A program made the position numbers and the translations under genes. A DNA stretch of 64,000 nucleotides from Polaribacter sp. NJDZ03. Its GTDB lineage: Bacteria > Bacteroidota > Bacteroidia > Flavobacteriales > Flavobacteriaceae. This document shows positions 17,752-25,362 of this stretch, one piece after another. How positions within the stretch are numbered: position 1 is the first letter of the stretch; every line of letters starts with the position of its first letter. The stretch is taken from contig NZ_CP079195.1 of NCBI RefSeq assembly GCF_019263805.1, positions 499,501 through 563,500 of the forward strand, read 5' to 3'. The notes below the pieces were generated by a model. It had not been told where the DNA came from and did no database searches. It saw only the letters and a program-made list of their open reading frames with translations.

Positions 17752-20073
17752 TTGAGCACATATTTAGATTCTTTAAACGAAGCACAGAAACAAGCTGTCT
17801 TACAAAAAGATGGACCCATGATTATTATTGCGGGTGCAGGTTCTGGTAAAACACGTGTATTAACCTACAGAATTGCCCATTTAATGAAGCAAGGTGTAGA
17901 TTCTTTCAACATTTTATCACTTACATTTACCAATAAAGCAGCCAAAGAAATGAAGGCAAGAATTGCCGGAGTTGTAGGTAACAGTGAGTCTAGAAATCTG
18001 TGGATGGGAACTTTTCACTCCGTTTTTGCTAGAATTTTACGTACCGAGGCAGACAAATTAGGTTTTCCAACCAATTTTACAATTTACGATTCTCAAGATT
18101 CTGTTCGTTTAATATCAGCAATTATTAAAGAAAAGAATTTAAATAGAGAACAATACAAGCCAAAACAGATTTTAGGTAGAATTTCTTCCTTTAAAAACAG
18201 TTTAATTACGGTTAAAGCGTATTTTAATAATGCAGATTTACAAGAAGCAGACTTACATGCAAGTAGGCCAGAAGTTGGTAATATTTATAGAACCTATGTA
18301 GATAGATGTTTTAAAGCTGGGGCAATGGATTTTGATGACTTGTTGTTAAGAACCAATGAGTTATTAGCGCGTTTTCCAGAAGTATTAGCTAAATACCAAG
18401 ACCGTTTTAGATATATAATGGTAGATGAGTATCAAGATACAAATCACTCTCAATATATTATTGTAAGAGCTTTGGCAGACAAATTTGGTAATATTTGTGT
18501 GGTTGGAGACGATTCTCAGAGTATCTATAGTTTTAGGGGAGCAAATATTCAGAATATCTTAAATTTCCAGAAAGATTATCCGGATGTAAAAACCTTTAAA
18601 CTTGAGCAAAATTACCGTTCTACAAGTAATATTGTAAACGCTGCAAATTCTGTAATCGAAAAAAATAAAACAAAATTAGATAAAGAAGTTTGGACCTCAA
18701 ATGATCCTGGAGACGCTATAAATGTAATGCGTACCATTTCCGATGGGGAAGAAGGGCGTTTTGTAGCTCAATCCATTTGGGAAAACCAAATGAATCATCA
18801 ATTAACTCCAGATGATTTTTGTGTTTTATATAGAACAAACTCGCAATCTAGAGCTATTGAAGATGCCTTGCGTAAAAAAGGAATTGAGTATACCATTTAC
18901 GGAGGAATGTCTTTTTATCAAAGAAAAGAAATTAAAGATATTTTATCTTATTTACGTATTTTAATCAACCCAAATGATGAAGAAGCGTTAAAAAGAATTA
19001 TCAATTATCCTGCTCGTGGTATTGGTGCAACAACCATAGATCGATTAATAATAGCTGCAAATCATTATAAAAAATCAATTTTCGATATTATAAAATATAT
19101 TGATAAAATAGATTTAAAAATTAATGCAGGAACTAAAAATAAGCTTCGTAATTTTATGACGATGATGCAGAGTTTGCAAGTAGAATCGCAAACAAAAAAT
19201 GCATTTGAAATTGCAGAAACCGTTGTAAAAAAGACGCTATTAATAAAAGATTTAGAAAAAGACGGAACGCCAGAAGCAGTTAGTAAAGTAGAAAATGTTC
19301 AAGAACTTTTAAACGGAATTAAGGACTTTATTACTGATAAAATTGAAGAAGGTGGCGATACCTCTTTAACTACCTTTTTAGAAGATGTTGCTTTGGCTAC
19401 AGATTTTGACGCTAAAAAAGAAGAAGACAAACCATCTGTTTCTTTAATGACCATTCACCAATCTAAAGGATTGGAGTATATGTACGTATACATTGTTGGT
19501 TTAGAAGAAAACTTATTTCCTTCTGCAATGAGTATGAATACTCGAAGTGAACTAGAAGAGGAGCGAAGGTTATTTTACGTTGCTATAACAAGGGCAGAAA
19601 AAGTGGCCTATTTAAGTTATGCGCAAACCCGTTATAGATGGGGGAAATTGGTAGATGCAGAACCAAGTAGATTTTTAGAGGAAATAGATGATCAATATCT
19701 AAATTACATTACACCAAAAAGCACCAACCCAGCAATTAATAATTTTGTTGATAAAAGTATTTTTGATGATGCCCCAAAAGGAATTCGTTTTCAAAAACCA
19801 ATTCAGCGTAAAAAAATGGAGCGAGATTTGGTAAAGAAGAAAGAGATGGTGATTCCTAAAAATTTAAAAAAGGTATCTCAAGCAACCTCAAAACCTAATT
19901 TATTTGATGGTAATATTATTGTGGGTAATTTTGTAGAACACAATAGATTTGGAACAGGAGAAGTAATTGCGCTAGAGGGAAATGGCCCAAATAAAAAGGC
20001 AGAAATTAAATTTGGTACTGTTGGTAAGAAGAAATTATTGCTTCAATTTGCCAAATTAAAAGTGATTGGTTAA
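17752..20073 (+). CDS. UvrD/PcrA-type superfamily 1 DNA helicase
   Basis: 773 residues. The start is TTG, giving MSTYLDSLNEAQ as in relatives; the nearest upstream in-frame codon is a stop and no ATG fits. Helicase motifs in order are Walker A GAGSGKT (28-34), TFTNKAAKEM, VDEYQDTN, GDDSQSIYSFRGA, QNYRST, and a late TIHQSKGLEY then VAITRAE. The C-terminus carries the RNAP/DNA-binding Tudor-like segment (NRFGTGEVIALEG). It unwinds DNA 3' to 5' in repair and replication restart. The palindrome array lies about 110 bases upstream. Confidence 0.92.
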   Translation: MSTYLDSLNEAQKQAVLQKDGPMIIIAGAGSGKTRVLTYRIAHLMKQGVDSFNILSLTFTNKAAKEMKARIAGVVGNSESRNLWMGTFHSVFARILRTEADKLGFPTNFTIYDSQDSVRLISAIIKEKNLNREQYKPKQILGRISSFKNSLITVKAYFNNADLQEADLHASRPEVGNIYRTYVDRCFKAGAMDFDDLLLRTNELLARFPEVLAKYQDRFRYIMVDEYQDTNHSQYIIVRALADKFGNICVVGDDSQSIYSFRGANIQNILNFQKDYPDVKTFKLEQNYRSTSNIVNAANSVIEKNKTKLDKEVWTSNDPGDAINVMRTISDGEEGRFVAQSIWENQMNHQLTPDDFCVLYRTNSQSRAIEDALRKKGIEYTIYGGMSFYQRKEIKDILSYLRILINPNDEEALKRIINYPARGIGATTIDRLIIAANHYKKSIFDIIKYIDKIDLKINAGTKNKLRNFMTMMQSLQVESQTKNAFEIAETVVKKTLLIKDLEKDGTPEAVSKVENVQELLNGIKDFITDKIEEGGDTSLTTFLEDVALATDFDAKKEEDKPSVSLMTIHQSKGLEYMYVYIVGLEENLFPSAMSMNTRSELEEERRLFYVAITRAEKVAYLSYAQTRYRWGKLVDAEPSRFLEEIDDQYLNYITPKSTNPAINNFVDKSIFDDAPKGIRFQKPIQRKKMERDLVKKKEMVIPKNLKKVSQATSKPNLFDGNIIVGNFVEHNRFGTGEVIALEGNGPNKKAEIKFGTVGKKKLLLQFAKLKVIG

Positions 20074-20214
20074 AAATCATTCATAGAAACTAAAAATAAA
20101 TTGTTATTTTGCAACATTAAATAACTACAAACTATAATTTTTCAGTTCTAGTGTTTTCTTTTGATTAAAAGGATAAAGGAAAATGTATCGAGAACACTTC
20201 TCAAAAATATAAAA

Positions 20215-20877
20215 ATGACATTCGATTTAGAATACAATTCAGGAAGACCGTTAATGATAATACCAGAATACGGCAGACATATACAAAAATTAGTAGACCA
20301 TTGTTTGGCTTTAGAAACTAAAGAAGAACGCGATAAAATGGCGAAAGCGATTGTAGATGTTATGGGGAATTTACAACCACATTTACGTGACGTTCCAGAT
20401 TTTAAACACAAACTTTGGGATCAGCTATATATTATGGCAGATTTTAAATTAGATGTAGAATCTCCATATCCTCAGCCTTCAAAAGAAGAATTACAAGAAA
20501 AACCAGAAGGATTAGCGTATCCAAAATCTGCGTCTAGATATCGTTATTATGGTAACAATATTCAAACAATGATAGATATTGCTTTAAGCTGGGAAGAAGG
20601 CGAGAAAAAAGAAGCTTTGGTATTTACCATTGCAAACCACATGAAAAAGTGTTATTTAAATTGGAATAAAGACACTGTAGATGATGCTGTAATTTTTAAG
20701 CATTTATTCGATTTATCTGATGGTAAATTAGATTTACGAAATACAGAAGAAGAACTTTCTGAAAGTAAAAACTTGTTAAGAAAGCCACGTACACAAGGTC
20801 AAGGTACTACTGCAACGAAAGGTACTTACAAGAAACCACAACACAGTAATCAAAATAAAAATAGAAAAAGATATTAG
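20215..20877 (+). CDS. DUF4290 domain protein
   Basis: 220 residues from the ATG at 20215, which gives the family-typical N-terminus MTFDLEYNSGRPLMIIPEYG; a TTG further upstream adds unrelated residues. It is a mostly helical cytoplasmic protein conserved across Bacteroidota, with a basic, low-complexity tail (KPRTQGQGTT to NQNKNRKRY). The function is unknown. It ends three bases before murA, so the two are almost certainly co-transcribed. Confidence 0.85.
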   Translation: MTFDLEYNSGRPLMIIPEYGRHIQKLVDHCLALETKEERDKMAKAIVDVMGNLQPHLRDVPDFKHKLWDQLYIMADFKLDVESPYPQPSKEELQEKPEGLAYPKSASRYRYYGNNIQTMIDIALSWEEGEKKEALVFTIANHMKKCYLNWNKDTVDDAVIFKHLFDLSDGKLDLRNTEEELSESKNLLRKPRTQGQGTTATKGTYKKPQHSNQNKNRKRY

Positions 20878-20880
20878 TAT

Positions 20881-22191
20881 ATGGCATCATTTAAAATTGA
20901 AGGCGGTCATAAATTAAACGGAACCATTACTCCACAAGGAGCAAAAAACGAAGTTTTACAAATACTCTGCGCGGTTTTATTAACCCCAGAAAGAGTTGTT
21001 GTAAATAACGTTCCAGATATTATTGATGTTAACAAACTAATTTTTATTCTTGGAGAATTAGGTGTAAAAGTAAAAAAATTAAGTAGAAATTCTTACGCTT
21101 TTCAAGCGGATGAAATCAATTTAAAATATTTAGAATCTGCAGATTTTAAAAGAGACGGAAGCTCTTTACGTGGCTCTATTATGATTGTTGGTCCGCTTTT
21201 AGCTCGTTTTGGTAAAGGATATATTCCTAGACCTGGAGGAGATAAAATTGGTCGTAGACGATTAGATACCCATTTTGAAGGCTTTATAAGATTAGGAGCA
21301 AAATTCCGTTATAATAAAGAAGAACATTTTTACGGAGTAGAAGCAGCAGAGTTATTTGGTGTAGAAATGTTGTTAGATGAAGCTTCTGTAACAGGAACCG
21401 CTAATATTTTAATGGCATCTGTTTTAGCTACAGGAACTACAAAAATATACAATGCAGCCTGCGAACCTTATATTCAACAGTTATGTAAAATGTTGAATTC
21501 TATGGGGGCAAAAATCTCTGGAGTTGGGTCTAATTTATTAATAATAGAAGGAGTAGAAGCGCTAGGTGGTTGTGAGCATACTGTTTTACCAGACATGATT
21601 GAAATTGGTTCTTGGATTGGTGTTGCTGTAATGACCAGATCTGAATTAACAATTAAAGATGTTAGTTGGGATAACTTAGGGCAAATACCTAATGTATTTA
21701 GAAAATTAGGTATTACACTAGAGAGAAAAGGAGATGATATTTACATTCCTGCACAAGAATCGTATGAAATTCAAAACTTTATAGATGGTTCTGTTTTAAC
21801 CGTTGCAGATGCACCTTGGCCTGGTTTTACGCCAGATTTATTAAGTATTGTTTTGGTAATAGCTACACAAGCAAAAGGAACCGTTTTAATACATCAAAAG
21901 ATGTTTGAAAGCCGTTTATTCTTTGTTGATAAATTGATCGATATGGGCGCTAAAGTAATTTTGTGTGATCCTCATAGAGCTACCGTAATTGGTATGAATT
22001 TTGAAAGCTCTTTAAAGGCAACCAAAATGACATCGCCAGATATTAGAGCAGGAATTTCATTATTAATTGCTGCATTATCTGCAAAAGGAACAAGTATTAT
22101 AAATAATATTGAACAAATAGATAGAGGGTACGAAAACATAGAAGCCCGTTTAAAATCTATTGGTGCTAAAATTGAAAGAATTGCTGAATAA
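20881..22191 (+). CDS. murA: UDP-N-acetylglucosamine 1-carboxyvinyltransferase with Asp in the fosfomycin-target position
   Basis: 436 residues with the EPSP-synthase-type double fold. GAKNEVLQI carries the conserved Lys and Asn near the N-terminus, DKIGRRRLDTHFEGF forms the catalytic loop, and SIINNIEQIDRGYENIE lies near the C-terminus. It transfers enolpyruvate to UDP-GlcNAc, the first committed step of peptidoglycan synthesis. The active-site loop reads PRPGGD at residue 121 where most MurA proteins have the Cys attacked by fosfomycin, as in mycobacterial and chlamydial enzymes, so the enzyme should be intrinsically insensitive. Confidence 0.94.
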   Translation: MASFKIEGGHKLNGTITPQGAKNEVLQILCAVLLTPERVVVNNVPDIIDVNKLIFILGELGVKVKKLSRNSYAFQADEINLKYLESADFKRDGSSLRGSIMIVGPLLARFGKGYIPRPGGDKIGRRRLDTHFEGFIRLGAKFRYNKEEHFYGVEAAELFGVEMLLDEASVTGTANILMASVLATGTTKIYNAACEPYIQQLCKMLNSMGAKISGVGSNLLIIEGVEALGGCEHTVLPDMIEIGSWIGVAVMTRSELTIKDVSWDNLGQIPNVFRKLGITLERKGDDIYIPAQESYEIQNFIDGSVLTVADAPWPGFTPDLLSIVLVIATQAKGTVLIHQKMFESRLFFVDKLIDMGAKVILCDPHRATVIGMNFESSLKATKMTSPDIRAGISLLIAALSAKGTSIINNIEQIDRGYENIEARLKSIGAKIERIAE

Positions 22192-22229
22192 AGAAAAGTT
22201 TTTTATGAATTTAAAAATACTTTTATATT

Positions 22230-22778
22230 ATGATAAGAAGTTTGTGGAAAGAAGAGTGGAAGGATATTAAATTTGATGAGAAAATTTCTGATGTAAAAAA
22301 ATTTAAGATTTCTAACTACGGAAGAGTTCTTTATATTAAAGACGATAAAGAATTTTTAAGAGAAAAAAGTTTTATTAATGGCTATGAAACCATTTATGTA
22401 AAACAAGTCGTAAATAATAAATCTACTAGTAGGTATGTACATAAATTAGTTGCTCAACATTTTCTAGAAAAAGAAAGTGAAGAGAAAATTTTTGTTTTGC
22501 ATCTTAATTATGATAAAACAGATAATACACTAGAGAATTTAAAATGGGCAACAAAAAGAGAAAAAGAGTTGCATCAGTTTAAAAACCCTGTGTTTGTAGA
22601 ATCTATAAAGAATAAAAAAAATAGTTATAAGCTAACAGAAGGAAAAGTAAAAATCATAAAAAGGCAGCTTAAAAATAAAAGAACAAGAATCACTATGATT
22701 GCCAAACGATTTGGAGTTTCAGATATGCAAATTCATAGAATTAAATCTGGTGAAAATTGGGGACATGTTAAAATATAA
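22230..22778 (+). CDS. NUMOD4/HNH-like endonuclease-family protein with C-terminal HTH
   Basis: 182 residues. The N-terminus (EEWKDIKF, FKISNYGRVL) is a NUMOD4 motif. The middle has an HNH-like core (YVHKLVAQHFL, then LHLNYDKTDNTLENLKWAT) of the phage/homing type. The C-terminus (about 130-180) is a DNA-binding helical unit with IAKRFGVSDMQIHRIKSG. It is free-standing, lies between murA and grpE with its own terminator, and no intron or split host gene is seen. It could be a domesticated homing endonuclease or a DNA-binding regulator; activity is uncertain. Confidence 0.75.
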   Translation: MIRSLWKEEWKDIKFDEKISDVKKFKISNYGRVLYIKDDKEFLREKSFINGYETIYVKQVVNNKSTSRYVHKLVAQHFLEKESEEKIFVLHLNYDKTDNTLENLKWATKREKELHQFKNPVFVESIKNKKNSYKLTEGKVKIIKRQLKNKRTRITMIAKRFGVSDMQIHRIKSGENWGHVKI

Positions 22779-22789
22779 AGAAATTAAAA

Positions 22790-22817
22790 ATAGTGTCAAT
22801 CTGACACTATTTTTTTG
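22790..22817 (+). terminator. terminator after the NUMOD4/HNH gene
   Basis: Stem ATAGTGTCA/TGACACTAT with a 3-base loop, followed by seven T. It separates the HNH gene from grpE. Confidence 0.85.
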
Positions 22818-22869
22818 TTGGCAACGTTTTTGCCTTTTAATAGTAGATATTTTAACGTTTACAAAGATA

Positions 22870-23418
22870 ATGAGTAAGAAAGATAACACCCAAGAAGAAG
22901 AAATAAGAAACGAACAAGAAACTGTTCAAGTAGAAGAAAATCAAGAAGTTGAAGCAGAAGTTGTAAAAGAAGAACCTACAACAGAAGAGTTGCTTCAAGC
23001 TGAAAAAGATAAGTTTTTACGTTTGTTTGCTGAGTTTGAAAACTATAAAAAGAGAACATCCAGAGAAAGAATAGAATTATTTAAAACTGCTGGACAAGAT
23101 TTAATGACATCTTTACTGCCAATTATTGATGATTTTGAACGTGCTCTGACACATATTGAAGATGATAAAGAGGCAGAAGAATTAAGAAAAGGAGTGTTGT
23201 TAATTTATCAAAAATTATTTAACACTTTAGAGTTAAAAGGATTGTCTGTAGTAGAAACAAAAGCTGGTGATGTTTTTGATGCTGAAATTCACGAAGCAAT
23301 TACTCAGATTCCTGCTCCATCAGAAGATTTAAAAGGAAAAGTAATTGACTGTGTAGAAAAAGGATACAAATTAGGAGACAAAATTATTCGTTATCCTAAA
23401 GTGGTTATTGGACAATAA
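22870..23418 (+). CDS. grpE: GrpE nucleotide exchange factor
   Basis: 182 residues from the ATG at 22870; upstream in-frame starts overlap the HNH gene and the terminator. An acidic N-terminal tail (Glu-rich, 3-50) precedes the long dimerisation helix (FLRLFAEFENYKKRTSRERIE) and the beta domain ending GYKLGDKIIRYPKVVIG. It exchanges ADP for ATP on DnaK. dnaJ follows 67 bases later. dnaK is not in the window. Confidence 0.95.
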   Translation: MSKKDNTQEEEIRNEQETVQVEENQEVEAEVVKEEPTTEELLQAEKDKFLRLFAEFENYKKRTSRERIELFKTAGQDLMTSLLPIIDDFERALTHIEDDKEAEELRKGVLLIYQKLFNTLELKGLSVVETKAGDVFDAEIHEAITQIPAPSEDLKGKVIDCVEKGYKLGDKIIRYPKVVIGQ

Positions 23419-23422
23419 GTTA

Positions 23423-23469
23423 CAATTAACAATGTACAATTACCATTGATCATTGATTACTGTTAATTG
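23423..23469. repeat. AT-rich inverted-repeat spacer between grpE and dnaJ
   Basis: Arms CAATTAACA (23423-23431) and TGTTAATTG (23461-23469) flank smaller CAATG/CATTG repeats. Spacers built from such (C)AATTAACAAT units are frequent in flavobacterial genomes, to my recollection. It has no T-run, so it is not an intrinsic terminator. Confidence 0.5.
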
Positions 23470-23485
23470 ATAATTGAAATAAAAC

Positions 23486-24631
23486 ATGGCAAAACAAGAT
23501 TTTTACGAAATATTAGGTCTTTCAAAATCTGCAACTCAAGCAGAAATAAAGAAAGGTTATAGAAAAATGGCTATTAAATATCATCCAGATAAAAATCCAG
23601 ATGATACCGCTGCAGAAGAGAACTTTAAAAAGGCTGCAGAAGCGTACGAGGTTTTAAGTGACGAAAACAAAAAAGCACGTTATGATCAATATGGTCATGC
23701 TGGTTTTGAAGGTCCACAAGGTGGCGGCGGTTTCGGCGGCGGCGGAATGAATATGGATGACATATTTAGTCAGTTTGGAGATATCTTTGGCGGCGGCGGA
23801 GGCGGCGGTTTTGGAGGTGGCTTCGGTGGTTTTGGCGGTGGTGGAGGTCAACGACAAGCAAGAGTTAAAGGAAGTAATATGCGAATACGTGTAAAACTTA
23901 CTTTAGAAGAAATAGCAAAAGGCGTAGAAAAGAAAGTAAAAGTTAGACGTAAAGTACAAGCAGAGGGAGTAACTTATAAAACGTGTACTACATGTAATGG
24001 TTCTGGGCAACAAATGCGCGTTACCAATACTATTTTAGGTAGAATGCAAACAGCTACTACTTGTGGTACTTGTTCTGGTGCTGGAGAGATTATTAGTACA
24101 AAACCAAGTGAAGCAGATGCACAAGGTTTAATTACAAGAGAAGAAACCGTTTCTATAAATATACCTGCAGGAGTTACAGAAGGTGTACAATTAAAAGTAG
24201 GAGGAAAAGGAAATGAAGCTCCTGGTAAAAACTCTATTGCTGGAGATTTATTAGTATTAATTGAAGAAGTTCCTCATGATATTTTAAAGAGAGAAGGAAC
24301 TAATATTCATTATGATTTATATATTAATTTCTCTGAAGCAGTTTTAGGAACAAGCAAAGAAGTTGATACCGTTACAGGTAAAGTAAAAATTAAAATTGAT
24401 GCTGGTACACAATCGGGTAAGATTTTAAGGTTAAAAGGAAAAGGTTTGCCAAGTATAGAGCGTTATGGTACTGGAGATTTTCTAATACATATTAATGTTT
24501 GGACACCACAAGAATTGAATAAAGAACAAAAACAATTCTTTGATAAAATGTCTGATAATGAGAATTTTAGACCAAGTCCAAATAAGTCGGACAAATCGTT
24601 TTTTGAAAAAGTTAAAGACATGTTCTCTTAA
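23486..24631 (+). CDS. dnaJ: DnaJ co-chaperone with reduced zinc-binding region
   Basis: 381 residues. The J domain has HPD at 33-35, a long Gly/Phe region spans about 75-122, and the C-terminal substrate-binding domains are present. Only two of the usual four CxxCxGxG motifs remain: C167-C170 (CTTCNGSG) and C193-C196 (CGTCSGAG), equivalent to motifs 2 and 3, the second zinc centre. Motifs 1 and 4 are replaced by RKVQAEGVTYK and KPSEADAQGL, so zinc centre I is gone. It stimulates DnaK ATPase and delivers clients. Confidence 0.94.
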   Translation: MAKQDFYEILGLSKSATQAEIKKGYRKMAIKYHPDKNPDDTAAEENFKKAAEAYEVLSDENKKARYDQYGHAGFEGPQGGGGFGGGGMNMDDIFSQFGDIFGGGGGGGFGGGFGGFGGGGGQRQARVKGSNMRIRVKLTLEEIAKGVEKKVKVRRKVQAEGVTYKTCTTCNGSGQQMRVTNTILGRMQTATTCGTCSGAGEIISTKPSEADAQGLITREETVSINIPAGVTEGVQLKVGGKGNEAPGKNSIAGDLLVLIEEVPHDILKREGTNIHYDLYINFSEAVLGTSKEVDTVTGKVKIKIDAGTQSGKILRLKGKGLPSIERYGTGDFLIHINVWTPQELNKEQKQFFDKMSDNENFRPSPNKSDKSFFEKVKDMFS

Positions 24632-24710
24632 GGAAATGTTAATTTTAAATAAAAAAGTAACTTTTTAAAATAAGCTGTTTTTTTATTTAAATATTTAAAG
24701 TATATTTGCA

Positions 24711-24740
24711 GTGTTGCCGATTTTATCGGCAACACTTTTT
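24711..24740 (+). terminator. hairpin terminator downstream of dnaJ (first)
   Basis: 11-bp perfect stem (24711-24721 with 24725-24735), 3-base loop, T-run. It lies about 80 bases after dnaJ. Confidence 0.75.
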
Positions 24741-24759
24741 CTTTTTCATAGCAATTTTT

Positions 24760-24788
24760 CCCACTCATTTATGAGTGGGTTTTTTTTA
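24760..24788 (+). terminator. hairpin terminator downstream of dnaJ (second)
   Basis: Stem CCCACTCAT/ATGAGTGGG with a 2-base loop, then eight T. It insulates rnpB from upstream transcription. Confidence 0.8.
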
Positions 24789-24826
24789 TGATTAAAGAAA
24801 AATTCATAATATAATATAATATAGAA

Positions 24827-25124
24827 ATTGCAGACTTATCTTATCGACTTGTTTTACAAGTAGGAAAGTCCGGACACCAAAGAGTATCATAGCGGATAAC
24901 ATCCGTCCAGCGAGAGCTGAGGACCAGTGCAACAGAAAGAATGTACAGTTAGGCTGTAGTGAAACCAGGTAAACTCTATGAGGTGCAATGCCATGTAAAT
25001 TAGAGCTTGAGAGCTACTCGCTCGATTCTAAAGGGTAGGCAGATAGAAGTTACGAGTAATTGTAATTCTAGATAAATGATAAGAGCCTTTTTAAGGAACA
25101 GGATTCGGCTTATTAGTCTGCATT
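24827..25124 (+). ncRNA. rnpB: RNase P RNA (catalytic RNA component)
   Basis: Hallmarks of bacterial type A RNase P RNA are visible in order. The 5' P1 strand GCAGACT (24830) pairs with the 3' end AGTCTGC (about 25115-25121). Conserved region I reads GGAAAGTCCGGAC. Later come the CAGTGCAACAGAAAG segment, GAAACCAGGTAAACTC, the GGTGCAATGCC core, and conserved region V near the 3' end, AGGAACAGGATTCGGCTTA. It matures the 5' ends of tRNAs. Ends are approximate. Confidence 0.93.
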
Positions 25125-25268
25125 TTCTATATAATTATTAAAACTTCAAAATAAATCAATAAAGAAACCTTTTTATTGATTTAAAATCAGTGTTTTATCG
25201 AATAACTTTTTTTTATTCATTAATTTACGCAATCTATTATTTATCTTTTAATTTTAATATAAAAAATG

Positions 25269-25276
25269 TAAGTTTG
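25269..25276 (+). promoter_or_regulatory. -7 box TAAGTTTG for acnB
   Basis: Perfect TAnnTTTG match 86 bases before the acnB ATG. The rest of the 25125-25362 spacer is AT-rich, with no clear gene or hairpin. Confidence 0.55.
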
Positions 25277-25362
25277 TCAGACTAAAATAAAAAAATAATT
25301 TTACAGTATGTCTTTTCGTTTATAAGAATTAAAAGGGCTTACAGTAACTAAAGATTTCTTTC

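Larger units (their letters stand above)
24632..24826 (+). other. dnaJ-rnpB spacer with a -7 box and two terminator hairpins
   Basis: A perfect TAnnTTTG box (TATATTTG, 24701-24708) is followed within 3 bases by a hairpin (GTGTTGCCGAT stem, 24711-24735, then five T). A second hairpin comes later (CCCACTCAT stem, 24760-24779, then eight T). This could be simply a double terminator for dnaJ, or a promoter followed by a short structured RNA of about 75 bases. The rest is AT-rich and holds the presumed rnpB promoter. Confidence 0.6.

Noticed and set aside
22230..22778. Group I intron or intein hosting the HNH protein
   Set aside because: Neighbouring murA and grpE are intact and no intron core structure or split gene is seen.
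22699..22869. Longer N-terminus for grpE
   Set aside because: It would run through the HNH gene end and its terminator; MSKKD at 22870 matches GrpE relatives.
23654..23857. Minus-strand coding frame across the dnaJ Gly/Phe region
   Set aside because: It is the complement of glycine-codon repeats and encodes a low-complexity Ala/Thr sequence without family match.
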